A stretch of DNA of 64,000 nt from Dryocosmus kuriphilus (Eukaryota; Arthropoda; Insecta; Hymenoptera; Cynipidae): assembly GCA_038277395.1 (NCBI GenBank), contig CM076190.1, forward strand, positions 246,121,256 through 246,185,255. Direction: 5' to 3'. Positions 10,032-20,778 of the stretch are shown piece after piece. The number at the start of each line of letters is the position of its first letter. Position 1 is the stretch's first letter. The notes beneath the pieces are model-generated. The model worked only from the letters and a program-made list of their open reading frames with translations. It was not told the DNA's origin and did not search any database. A program made the position numbers and the translations under genes.

Positions 10032-10641
10032 TTAATGTAAAGAGAACCATCGGGCATTTTCCAATTTGAAAATATTTTGCTTTCAGACTTATGATTTAGG
10101 ATTTAAGGTTTTCTCTTATGCATTAAATAATTTTGAATTATTTTTAAAATATCATTAACATTACTATTATTTTCTAGTTTTTATTTAAAAATTTGTTACT
10201 TAAAATTAAAGAGTTAATTAAGTAATTAAATTAATTTATTTTAAAATTAGATATTATTTTCTAAAAATATATTTCTGATGTGATTAAGATACCTATCGTT
10301 TTTAAAACATAACTTTTAATAATTTAAAAATGTTAAATATAATATTAAACTTTAACACAATTAATTTCGGAAATTTCAACTTTTATAAATATTTTTAATT
10401 AATCCTGATACAACTGTATCATGAAATATTTATAAATGCTAAAATTTTCGCATTTATATGATTTCAAATTTAATTTTAATATTAAATCTTAAACCAATTT
10501 CGAAAGTTTTATTAAATTAATATTAAAACTGCCGGGAATTTTCCATTTCGAGAATTTTCTAATGTCAGGGATTTTATTTTTTGGAATATTTCCATCGTCA
10601 CATTAATATTAATAATTAACAATAATAAATATTCCTTTGAA
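10032..10641 (+). repeat. AT-rich repeat, copy 1
   Basis: Phrases such as TTTAGGATTTAAGGTTTTCTC, AATTAAATTAATTTATTTTAAAATTA and CAATTAATTTCGGAAATTT recur in the same order at 14.2-14.6, 18.5-18.9 and 19.0-19.3 kb. Together they look like an old AT-rich array broken up by later insertions. No coding content. Confidence 0.5.
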
Positions 10642-10644
10642 TAA

Positions 10645-11165
10645 CACAGCCCCACAAAAAAAAAAAAATTTTCTGTGCACATGACCAGACCACCATAGCC
10701 ATATGTTTTTGGGGTCGCTGAGTCCGAATCCGGGGTCCGTTTGTCTCCATCAGGTCAGGGTCAAGGTCGTTTCAAGGTCAAATCAATATTATTCCACGAA
10801 TGTGGGCTAAGAAGCCGCTTTTGTATATTTTTGGGGTCCCTGAGTCCGAATTTGAGGTCTGCTTGTCTCCATCAGGTCAGGTTCAAGGTCATTGCAAGGT
10901 TAAATCGAGGAAAAAACCTGTGAACAGACACAGTTACTACATCTATACGTTTTTGGGGTCGCTGGGTCCGAATCCGGGGTCCATTTTTTTCCATCAGGTC
11001 AAGGTCATTTCTCGGTCAAATGACGATTATTTCATGAACGTGGGCCAAGATGCCGTTTTGTTTGTTTTTGATGTCCCTCGGTGCGAATCCGAAGTCTGTT
11101 GGTCTTCATCAGGTCTGGATCAAGGTCATCTCAAGGTCGAATCGAGGAAAAGCTTGAAAGCCAAT
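10645..11165 (+). repeat. left terminal array, four ~120-bp units
   Basis: Units begin near 10707, 10830, 10950 and 11068 with TTTTTGGGGTC.CTGAGTCC or close variants, and alternate between two types (one with ATTATTCCACGAATGTGG, one with AATCGAGGAAAA). Each holds ATCAGGTCAGGGTCAAGGTC and a second CAAGGTCAAAT or close variants. The open frame across it is a by-product of the repeat. Confidence 0.85.
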
Positions 11166-11399
11166 AACATTGAATACGTCGTAAGATACAGATGTAAAAT
11201 AAAATTGAATATATTGGTTTCCTTTTCTATGCTTCAAGACTTCTATTTTAACGTGATACGGAGAACAGACGTTTAATTTATCCTCAGTTTTATAGAATAT
11301 CATTTTTATATTCTGACTGACCGAATATCTCTGGCCTAAAGGATGTAATATAGCAACATTGGTGAGCTCAATTACAGTTTCTAAACTAACACTACATCT

Positions 11400-11724
11400 G
11401 CGTGGTAATACTTGAATTCTTAAAATCCTGCTACCGCGAGGGATACTGGGACAATGACAACTGCTTCGAAAAGAGATGTGTAGAATGATTCGCTTTCCAG
11501 TCCCATGTGGTATCGAAGCCAGCGTGGCGCGCTGCCTTGCAGGGGGACATTAGGGTGTGACAATGAAGCCGTAGTGTATCTGATGACGAGTTGACATTGT
11601 CCTCGTCAAAGTCAGAAAGCTATCATATTTAGACATGAGGAGGTATGAGAGTTATCACCCTCAGGACGGTGGACTCACCTGCCATCGGACCAGGATCCCT
11701 AACGCGTGGGTACTTAAATCTACT
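11400..11724 (+). promoter_or_regulatory. captured LINE-type 5' UTR upstream of the transposon gene
   Basis: Aligns along its length with the LINE 5' UTR at 1340-1667 (GATGTGTAGAATGATTCG, GCTGCCTTGCAGGGGGACAT, GAGAGTTATCACCCTCAGGA). The end also matches LINE copy 2 near 29.0 kb (GGACGG.GGACTCAC.TG). Similarity stops at the ATG (11725) of the transposon gene. It likely supplies or supplied its promoter. Confidence 0.65.
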
Positions 11725-13601
11725 ATGGGACCTAAAAAAAACAAACATAACACAACTTCAAATACTTCAAATAAACAGACTTCAGTGTCTTCATTAAAAA
11801 CAAATGTAGCAAGTTCTTCATCTGAACACTACTGTAACAAAAATGTTGTTGCATTTTGTTACGTATGTGCTAAGTATCACCTATCAGCTGACCGAAGACA
11901 AATATCCGATAAAATTAAAAATATTTGCAAAAACTGTTTTGGATTGGATATTTATAACCAAGATAAAAAATGGATACCACACAAGATATGTAGTGCTTGT
12001 TACATGATGATGACCAGATATGATTCCGAAAAAAAAACCTGAAAAATTAAAGTTTGTAAAACCTGCATATTGGGAAGAGCCATCATGCGCAGCAAACTGT
12101 TATATATGTTTGACAAAAGTGACAGGAATTAATAAAAAAAATATTCAGAATATCAAATGTCTTGAAGTTTCAACGTTAGTAGGACCAGTAGAGGAAAATA
12201 TTGATATTGACGATGAAAGTGACAGTTCAATAGATTCGATGGAAAGTATGTCAACCAATGATGCATGCGATATTAGTGACGCTGAAGAAGATGAATATAA
12301 AGATGGAGATGAACATACTTCAGACGATGGAAATATGAGTACAAGTAGTGAATACTATGCTACTAATAGTCAAGACAAAACTCCAAAAATCATAGATCAA
12401 AAAGAATTGAATGATCCTGTAAGGGACCTGGATTTACCTAAAGATAAAGCGGAATATCTAGCTTCATAGATGAAAGGCAACAACTGGCTCTCAAAAGGCA
12501 CAAGAATATTATATTACCGAAAACGGGAGGAAAACTTCAGAAAATATTTTACGATGATAGGGGAACCTTCATTAGTGTATTGCAATAATGTGGAAGGGTT
12601 AATGAATGAGTTCCAGATAGGAATCTATAAGGACAATGAATGGAGACCATTTATAGACTCCTCCACTACAAGTTTGAAGGCAGTATTACTTCATAACACT
12701 AATGTTTTTGCTTCAATTCCCATAGCTCATTCAACCGTGCTAAAAAAAAGAATATAGTACGATGAAATTCATTTTAGAGACAATAAAATATTCTGAGCAT
12801 AACTGGCTTATTTTGCGGAGATCTTAAGATTTTAACTATACTGTTAGGACAACAATCTGGAAATACGAAATATCCTTGTTTTTCGTGTTTATGGGACAGC
12901 AGAGATCGCAAGAAGCACTATATAACGAAGATATGGCCGAACAGAACCTCTTTCGAGGCTGGTTCTGCTAATATTGTACGCGAAACACTGGTTGATCGCA
13001 GTAAGGTATTGCTTCCACCCCTCCACATCAAACTCGGCTTGATGAAGCAATATGTAAAAGCCTTAAATAAAGAAGGAGATTGCTTTAAATATTTGAAGAA
13101 AGAATTCCCTAAACTCAGTGATGCAAAAGTTAATGAAGGTATCTTTGATGGACCACATATACGTGAAGTGTTAAAAGATAATGAGTTCGTTCTTGTAATG
13201 ACTGACAAAGAAAGAGCAGCATGGGTCAGTTTTAAAGAAGTTGTACAGAATTTTTTTGGGAATAATAAAAGCGTAGAGTACAAGAAAATAGTGGATCGAA
13301 TGTTGGAAAACTATATAAGGAACTAGGATGTTTGATGAATTCAGAATTACATTATTTGCATTCACATATAGATTACTTTCTACAGAATCTAGGGGATTTC
13401 AGTGAGGAGCAGGGAGAGAGGTTCCACCAAGATATCAAGAAAGTGGAAAAAAGATATCAAGGACGGTGGGATGTGAACATGATGGCTGATTACTGCTGGT
13501 CATTGAAGAGAGAAAGTAATAAAAAAGGAGTCAAGCGTAAAAGAGAGTCACTTGTTCGATCATTTAAAAGGAAAGGAGTAAGATACCATACAAAACAATA
13601 G
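11725..13601 (+). pseudogene. transposon gene of a multicopy arthropod family
   Basis: Reads as one protein of about 620 residues broken by frameshifts at an A9 run near 12035, near 12790 and near 13325, and by stops at 12467 and 12755. The order of blocks is: a Ser/Thr/Lys-rich start, a Cys-rich region (CYVCAKYHL, CKNCFGLD, CSACYMM, later CYICLTK) that should bind zinc, an acidic linker (12190-12330), then conserved blocks WRPFIDSSTTSLKAVLLHN, GQQSGNTKYPCFSCLWDSR, LLPPLHIKLGLMKQ, ERFHQDIKKVEKRYQGRWD and MMADYCW. These blocks recur in uncharacterised multicopy proteins of many arthropods. I infer it is a transposase because it is the only gene between long inverted ends; catalytic acids are not assigned. 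Confidence 0.75.
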
Positions 13602-13664
13602 ATAAATGAAGGTTCTCGATATTTTTTAAATCGATGATACATATAGTTATAATGTCTGTCTCTG

Positions 13665-14109
13665 TTTACTCAGCGACCCTAAAAACGTATACGTGTGGTA
13701 GTTGTGTCTGTTCACAGGAGTTTTCCTCGATTTATCCTTGAAATGACCTTGACCCTTACCTGATGGAGAAAAACGGACCCCGGATTCGGACTCAGCGACC
13801 CCAAAAACGTATAGATGTAGTAATTGTGTCTGTTCACAAGCTTTTTCCTCGATTTAACCTTGAAATGGCCTTGACCCGGACCTGATAGAGACAAACAGAT
13901 CTCGAATTCGGATTCAGGAACCTCAAAAACATACAAAAACGGCATCTTGGTCCACATTCGTGGAATAATCTTGATTTGACCTTGAAATGACCTTGACCCT
14001 GACCTGATGGAGAAAAACGGACCCCGGATTCGGACTCAGCGAGCCCAGAAACATATAGATATGGTGGTTTGGTCACGTGCACAGAAAATTTTTTTTTTGT
14101 GGGGCTGTG
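13665..14109 (-). repeat. right terminal array, inverted copy of the left
   Basis: Read on the minus strand it repeats the left array from the CACAGCCCCACA end inward, with unit starts near 14050, 13930, 13810 and 13690, including the GGTCAAGGTCATTTCAAGG phrases. It ends inside the fourth unit. It is one unit-type step different from the left arm (order A-B-B rather than A-B-A-B). Confidence 0.85.
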
Positions 14110-14112
14110 TAA

Positions 14113-14629
14113 TTAAGGCTCATATCCAGTCCTCTCCAGGTTATTTAAGAATAATAACCATTAAAATTTTTTTTTATGTTTCAAATGAAAGTCATTTTTC
14201 TCTCTGGCTTAAGATTTAAGACATAAGGCTTTTGATTGAGCTTTAGATGATTTTAAATTATATTTAAAGCATTCTTAATATTAATATTAATTTATAATAT
14301 TAATTTCTAAGTTGGTCCCTTAAAATAAGCAAATATAATTATTCAATTAAATTCATTTATTTTAAAATTATATTTTATTTCTGTAAAATATACTTTTTTT
14401 ACGAATAACATATAATTTTTAATATATTAAAAATATTAAATATAACACTGAATTCTGGCAAATTTAATTTCGAAAATTTTTAATTTTACCAAATATCTTT
14501 AATTAATCATGATATAGAAAGAAAAAAATTTTTTATCTTTCGATAAAATTGAAATTCCTCCTTTTATCAATTAATATAATTAATAATTGCAATTATTATA
14601 ATTGCGATATTATTATTGTTAGTTGATTC
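14113..14629 (+). repeat. AT-rich repeat, copy 2
   Basis: Matches the AT-rich repeat at 18.5-18.9 kb through TTTATAATATTAATT, ACGAATAACATATAATTTT and the end TGATATTATTATTATTGTT-like phrase. It lies between the DNA transposon and the Arg/Glu-rich LINE; nothing codes here. Confidence 0.55.
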
Positions 14630-14949
14630 GTCTATTACTCTCGCTTACGGGTTTGAGGGCTCCGTTCCCTTTACATCCTTTACAATTTCACTTAACCAGT
14701 ATGCCTTATTTTTATCTTAACTAATTATCGCTTCATTACGTTCAAGCTTTTATATTCTTGAATACTGTCTTACTATCTATTATCTAATATCTAAAAAGTG
14801 CGCGATACCTTCCAGGGCTTCCGTTTCCTCTTACCCAACAATAACTTTCCTTGTACATATTTCAATTTCGATTTTCGTTTTCTCCTCCCCCATATATCCT
14901 CTCTTCCCTTTTCTTTTCTAGGCTCTTCACCCAATTCCCCCTTGTCCAC

Positions 14950-15930
14950 AACCACTCAGTATCCACCTAGCTTTATCTACCACGCTCTTTCCTTCTTCTT
15001 CTTGGCCTGTGCACCCATCCAACACATGCTCCCATGATTACCTTTCATACCTACATACACTGCACATTTTCCTTTCTTCACCTCTCCAATATTTACATTC
15101 ATTCATGCCTTCACCCATTCTGAAACGTAACATCCTAGCTCACCCGCAGTCCTTTTTCAATTTCCCTAAATATTCTGGGACCCTTCCATCTTCACGAATT
15201 TATATCGTTTATTATAATTTGAATTCATAATAATCTTGTCCCACCACTTCTCTTCCTGCTTCTTCCTCATTTGCCCTTCAATTGCCTGCCACTGACTCTC
15301 CTCGTCAAACATTCTCCATTCCCTTCTAACTTGCAATCTCTTTTGCTCCAATTTTGAATGTCCCGTGTTACCTCTCCTCTCTCTATTTATTGATTCCTGT
15401 CGGCACACTTGTGCTATTTTGCTACCCTTACCACTCCTAAGTTTCTCTTCGAAATTCCAGACTCTTTGTCTCCGCCTTATCGCCAATTTATCCCTCCATG
15501 TTTCTTGTCTCATCAAGTAGCCTGGTCAGTTCCAGCCTACTCCCATAACACATCTCAGAAATCTATCTTACGTGTTTTCTACTATCTTCTACTCATTCCA
15601 GCCCCATATTTCCACTCCATAGCACATCACTGACCATACCAGTGAGTCAAACAGCCATAATCTCATCTTCCAGTCCTCTTTGAAACTTCTTTTTCAAGCC
15701 CCCAAACTTGTACCATAACCTTACTCGCAATTTCCATCCTCTTTTTCACCTGAAGATCACTTCTGCCACCCACTTCGAAACAAAATTCTAAATAAAAAAA
15801 TTCCTTCACTATTTTACACGATTTCTACATTTATCTTCCATCCATACATTACTTCATTCTTTCTCTTTCTGAAATATACTATTTTTGTCTTCGTCACATT
15901 AATTGTCAAGCCTTTGTCTCTCCCACAATC
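14950..15930 (-). pseudogene. reverse transcriptase tail and C-terminal knuckle
   Basis: On the minus strand from about 15930: GLTINVTKTKIVYFRKRK, the strand after the catalytic palm, then the thumb and connection region (WSVMCYGVEIWGW, MRQETWRDKLAIR), the Arg/Glu-rich tail (WWDKIIMNSNYN) and near 15000-15110 a zinc-knuckle region (RMLRFRMGEGMNE, then CSVC and WEHVLDGC). The catalytic YADD box itself is missing, lost in a deletion that joins this part to the endonuclease. Several frameshifts and stops. Confidence 0.65.
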
Positions 15931-15999
15931 TTCGAATCCTTTCATTTTTTCTTTTATTATATTCATATATACTTCATATATGCTTCATAATTTTTTACT

Positions 16000-16839
16000 C
16001 TTTACACATTCCACGTCCCACTATCCTGTTTTCTTCCATCTTTCCTCATCACTTGGTCTAATACCTTCCCTTGTCTTCTCTACCCTTTCCTTTACCTTAC
16101 ACAACATCGCATCCACACCTTCCCCCTCTTCAATCATAGTATCGTCTTCTTCTATTCTTTCCATATATTCTCTTATTTTATCGAATCCCCACTTGCCCAT
16201 CTGTGCTTTCTTTCTTGTCACTCCCTCCTTCTTCCTTCCCTGCCTTCTCCCATTCACACATTTCAACGTTGCAATTACCGGGAACCTGCTTCTCACAGAA
16301 TTTCCGGCAGTATCCTACCTTCCTGGTCGACCTGTTTATGCTTCTTTTTCTCCTGAATATCTCACTTCCTTCATCCCATACTTCCCCAACCTGTTCCACT
16401 GTCCAAGCATTAAGATAAACTCCTATCAAAACCAACTCATCATCCTTTTTCGGCACCCATTTCGTAATCACACTACAACATACTTCTTCCCCCTTCTCCT
16501 GTAGATGCAAGCAATTCGCTACTTTCTTCTTCCTATCTTCACCATTCTCGTAATTACTTCATCTATTTGCTCAAATCCAATTTCTATTCGTTCCTCACCT
16601 ACCAATACATTCCTTACTCCTAACACCATGCCCCTTTTCTTTCTTTGCTATACCTTCTCTTTCTTTGCCTCTTGCATCTTCCATATATATCCATTGGGTA
16701 ACTTCCTCTTCACCCTCCTGTAATCCTTCTCATCTACCCAGTTTTCACTCAACATCACTACATCCTATTTCTTCACCTCTTCCCAGAATCTTTCATCTTT
16801 ATTCATTAGCCCTGATACGTTCCAAACCGCTACTCTCAT
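16000..16839 (-). pseudogene. endonuclease domain of the Arg/Glu-rich LINE
   Basis: Begins at 16839 with MRVAVWNVSGLMNKDERFW, the usual start of this endonuclease, followed after a stop by DVVMLSENWVDE (catalytic Glu in SENW). Then come a region matching IGVYLN and its continuation, the basic stretch CVNGRRQGRKKEG and the helical linker ending near 16000. Stops and frameshifts are frequent. The GDFN and SDH motifs are not readable, so the domain is heavily decayed. Confidence 0.6.
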
Positions 16840-16999
16840 TTCTTTTTTCTTTCCTTTCTCCCATCGTTCTTTTTTACGTCCCGCCCTATTTTTGTGGAAG
16901 CCCCGTCGCTCCGCCTTCTCCTTCTTTTTTGTCACCCTCTGCTGTTTCCAATATCTCCTTCCTTCTACCGCTAGCCTTTGTGAGTTCCTCTTGTCACCA

Positions 17000-18069
17000 T
17001 GTACCTTCTCTATACACTTTACACAATTTTTATTCCTTTTCGTCCCATATTTTCACATTACCGTTTACCCACATCCTGTCTTTCCCTGTCCATAACGTGT
17101 ACCCTGTAATTCTTTCACTCCATGCTCCCTGTTTCATCATCCACTTTCTTCTTCTTTCATTCCACGTCATATCCTCCTCTATCGTTTCTTTCCTCCCTTT
17201 TAAAGCTTTCTTTCTTCTCAGAATATCATCTTTTTCTTCCTCACTTCTCACTTTCACTATATATACACTCGATTTAAGTTTATTTTTTCTTCCCACTTCA
17301 TTCACCTCTTCCACACATGCACTTTTATCCAAATTTCACCTAACAATCTTCCCACTTCTTCTGTTCCTGATTTACTATCCACAGTCATTCCTATAATCAC
17401 TATATTTCTGCTACGTTTCGCCTTCTCTTCTATTTCCATTTTCCTTTCTAATTCTGTCAATCTCGATTTCTTCCTCACATTTTCTAGGATAACATTCTCA
17501 TTCAATGCTTTTACTTTCTCTCCTCCTCTTACCTCTTCTTCCACGTTCTTTCTATCCTCAGAATTACATTCTAGATTTCTCACCCTTTCTTCCAACTTTT
17601 CCATATTAATTTTTCTCCAGTTCTCACTCATTCTTTGCTTATATCAGATATCCTACAATTGTTTCCAAACCTTCACCTTTTCTTGTCGCCACACCAGATC
17701 CGATTCTTCGCACTTTTCTCTAACTTCCCTCATTTCCTCCCAGACCTCACTCCCTCTCTTTTGCATGGCATTGAGACTGCGGTTCGTTTCTTCTCTAATC
17801 CCTTTAATGATACTTTCCAGATTCTCTAAATCGACTTTCCCTTTTGCCTTATTCCTCTCCGGTGGAGACTTTTACTTAAGCTTTTTCTGCAATTTCTCTT
17901 CTCCCTGTTCATTCCCCTCTTCTTCTCTTGATCTTTTACTATCGTCAGTATGGTCGCCCTCATCACTTTTATCTTTTAACCCTCCCCCCCCCCCCCCCCA
18001 CTCTCCATACTTGATAAACAGTTGTCTTGAAAAAAAAAAAAAAAAAACTCTTGTCTTCTCACCCCTCAC
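17000..18069 (-). pseudogene. first open frame (gag-like) of the Arg/Glu-rich LINE
   Basis: A coiled-coil, charged protein in pieces: an N-terminal acidic/basic region (18069 down), then MEKLEERVRNLECNSEDRK, RSRNIVIIGM (first strand of an RNA-binding fold), VYIVKVRSEEEKDDIL and WNERRRKW. Such proteins bind element RNA in the ribonucleoprotein. Frames shift several times. The plus-strand open frames over the same bases (for example 16665-17396, 17765-18472) are shadows made of low-complexity Ser/Phe/Pro. Confidence 0.6.
17984..18047. repeat. C16 and A18 homopolymer runs
   Basis: C runs from 17984 to 17999 and A from 18030 to 18047, near the 5' end of the LINE gag-like frame. Such runs mutate fast and are prone to sequencing error. 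Confidence 0.8.
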
Positions 18070-18478
18070 AATGTTTCACGGCGTAGTAAATTGCATCTCT
18101 CCAACGTCAGTACTATCCCCGGCATCACCCGTACACCACCCCCAAGCTGTTCCGCCGGCCTCAATGAGCTCATCAGCCCTGAGGTTATCTACCTGCTGCT
18201 GCCCTCTACTGGCCCCCATTGGCTACCTAATTGTAAGCATGCTGGTCTGGCTTACCGACCTGCTGTTCCCTATCTTCCCTCTCACTTTTCAGACCTCGGC
18301 AAGTAACCTCCAAACTCTCCTTTCGACTTTCGCTTCAACACTTTCAACTTTACAAAACAACTCCCCCGCACTACCAAACAACCCTGTCACTTCACTCGGC
18401 TCCGTTATCGACTTTCACCTCAATCACACCTCTACACCCGTCGCCAAAACCAAAAAAGATAGCAAAGAATAAACACGC

Positions 18479-19689
18479 GTACTTTACCTTTCGGTACCGG
18501 AAATTGTATTTAAAATATTTTTAATATCAACATTAATTTATAATATTAATTCTCAAGCTTTTCCGTAAAATTACAAAATATAATTATTGAATTAAATTCG
18601 CTTATCTTAGAATTAAAGTTTATTTTTGAAAAAGATATTTTTCTGTACGAATAACACATAATTTTGAATAGTTTAAAAATATTGAATGTAGCAGTGAATT
18701 TTGATTCAATTAATTTCGAAAATTTGTCTTTTTTTAAAATATATTAAATTAATTACGATATATAAAAAAAATTATTTTACATCCGTATACGATTAAAATT
18801 TTTCCTTATATTAATCAAGATAATTAATAATTACAATTAGTTATAGTGATATTATTATTATTGTTGAAAATTTTAATAATAATCTCAATAGAAGTGAATT
18901 TCAAATTGCTTAAATAGAAAAATTTATTAAAATTTACTTAAATAATAATTAGATAATAATATTAATAATTAATAATAATAATATTTTAAATTTTTAAAAA
19001 ATTTAAGGACAGCCATTTTCTCTCATAGACCTAAAATTCAAGATTTAAGGTTTTTTCTTAAGCCATAAGTAATTTTAACCTATATTTCAAATATTTTGAT
19101 AATAAAAATTATTTTGTAACATAGATTTTAAATTTTTTCCCTTAAAATTAAAAAAAAAGTATTTATATTAATAAGAATATTAAAAATAGATTAATTAACT
19201 AAATTCATTTAATTAAAAGAATTATTTTTGGATCTGTATAACATATAATTTTTATATTTAAATTATTATTAATAATAATTGCGAAACTTTTAAGTTTTAT
19301 AGATATCTACTTATTGAAATGCTTATTTATTCCATTTCTTGATAAAACTGTATAAAATTAGGTAAATGTAAAATACTTTTGACACTTGTTTTCAATGTAA
19401 AACTCAGTTTTCTATTCTTAGAAAATAAGAGCATTAGAAAAAGCTAGTTTTCCATTAATAAAAGTGTTAAGAGTATTTATATTAACAAAGTTTCAAACAA
19501 CTTTACGAGAAAATTTAATAAGTAAACGTTTCAATAAATAAAAAGAAAAATATTATTTTAAATTCCAAACAAATTTTCGAAGTAATTTTTCTCTAAAATG
19601 GCGAAAAAGCGCATCTTACTGTTTAAACAAATGAGATTTAGAAAATGTCTAAATCCAAAAACCTTTTTTTAACGTCCTGCATCAAAATT
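18479..19689 (+). repeat. AT-rich repeat, copies 3 and 4
   Basis: Copy 3 (18490-18870) repeats the block found at 14.2-14.6 kb. Copy 4 (19010-19340) repeats CAAGATTTAAGGTTTTTTCTTAAG and the following AT-rich block. The rest to 19690 is AT-rich with no gene. Confidence 0.5.
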
Positions 19690-20630
19690 AAATTAAAAGT
19701 TGGTAAGATGAAAATGCAAACAATTCGATCAAATTTGGACCAAAAAATTCCAAAGAATTCCAAAAAAATTCCAAAAAAAGGTTTTTAGGAAAAATTCGAC
19801 AAAAAGGGGGGGGGGGACAATAAAAGAGGAGGGAAAAAGAAGGCAACCAGCGAAATCCCCTTCCTTCTTTTTGTATCCCTCATCTTCTTTTGTTTTTACC
19901 ATATTTAAAAAAGCCAAGTTAAAAACCAATTAACGCACTTCGCCTAGATTTCGTTGCTCATATACTCCCTTATCAAGACAAAAAAAACAAATAAAAATTT
20001 TGAAAAATAAATGTAAAAGAAAATTAATAAGATAAAAATATAAAGAAGTAAAATGAAGCAAAACAAAGTAAAAGGAAATAAAAGAAATTTTTAAAAAATA
20101 AAAAAATATATAAAATAAATAAATTTTAAAAAATAAATATTTTAAATATTTTCATATTTTTATTTTAATATTTTTTTTATTTAAAAATATTTAATTTCTG
20201 TTTTTTATTTTATTTATTTTTTATTTTTATTCTATTCTCTCTTATTTACTTTATTTTGTTTTCTTTTCAGTTTTCCTTTATTAATTTGTTTTGTTTCATG
20301 TTATTTTTTATTTCATTTTTGATTTTTTATATTTTTATTTGTTTATTGACCTAGATAAGGATGTGTATGAGCACTGAAACGTTTTCAAAATATATTGATT
20401 AGTTTTTGGCTTTGTTTTTTAAATATGGTAAAAGCAAAATAAGACCAGGGAAAGAAAAAGAAGGAAAGGGATTTGGTTGGTTGCCTTTCTTTCCCTCCTC
20501 TTTTATGGATTTCCCTTTTTTTCAAATTTTTGCCAAAAACCATTTTTTTTAAACTTTTTAAAATTTGTTTGTCCAAATTTGATCGGATAATCAGCATTTT
20601 CATCTTACCAACTCTTAATTGAAGCCTTAC
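19690..20630. repeat. 0.94-kb near-spacerless palindrome (foldback)
   Basis: AGTTGGTAAGATGAAAATGC at the left (from about 19697) pairs with its reverse complement ending near 20625. Matching continues inward through GATCAAATTTGG.C, the AAAGAGGAGGGAAA block, ATATTTAAAAAA, GCTCATA.AC.CCCTTATC and the A-rich versus T-rich centre near 20155. Arms are about 465 bp with many small indels. No gene is present; a transcript would be a long hairpin. Confidence 0.75.
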
Positions 20631-20778
20631 TGTTTGGCAAATTAATACAGAGATCATAACCATTCATAAAAAAATTATTAACTCGCAAAAAGGAAAACGA
20701 AATTGCATACCTCTGCTTCCTAATTACAGTTTGAATTCTTGTTTTTCTAATTGTTAGAGAACGAAGGTATTTTCTTAC

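Larger units (their letters stand above)
10645..14109 (+). mobile_element. 3.5-kb DNA transposon with arrayed inverted ends
   Basis: Inverted ends start CACAGCCCCACA, followed by an A/T run and TTTTCTGTGCAC, and continue for roughly 450 bp each as arrays of ~120-bp subrepeats. A possible 3-bp duplication TAA flanks the element (10642-10644 and 14110-14112), though the flanks are AT-rich and this could be chance. It carries one broken gene of a multicopy arthropod family whose superfamily I cannot name with certainty. It split the AT-rich repeat array. The combination of long structured ends and a single large gene argues for a cut-and-paste element. Confidence 0.75.
14630..18478 (-). mobile_element. 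Arg/Glu-rich non-LTR retrotransposon (hymenopteran type)
   Basis: The plus strand is pyrimidine-rich because the minus strand encodes long Arg/Glu/Lys/Trp-rich proteins. Order on the minus strand: GC-rich 5' UTR (18478-18070), first open frame with coiled coil, endonuclease, the tail of the reverse transcriptase, and a C-terminal Cys/His knuckle. This composition and order are known to me from abundant ant and wasp LINEs in the R1/I/Jockey group. It interrupts the AT-rich array. Many frameshifts and a large internal deletion make it dead. The 3' end near 14630 is approximate. Confidence 0.75.

Noticed and set aside
10741..11276. Two overlapping plus-strand open frames
   Set aside because: They run through the ~120-bp terminal subrepeats of the DNA transposon; the inverted copy gives similar peptides on the other strand at 13712-14082. 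Repeat by-products.
14798..18472. Long plus-strand open frames rich in Ser, Phe, Pro and Leu (up to 243 codons)
   Set aside because: They are antisense to the Arg/Glu-rich LINE, whose minus-strand protein motifs are clear; low-complexity shadows.
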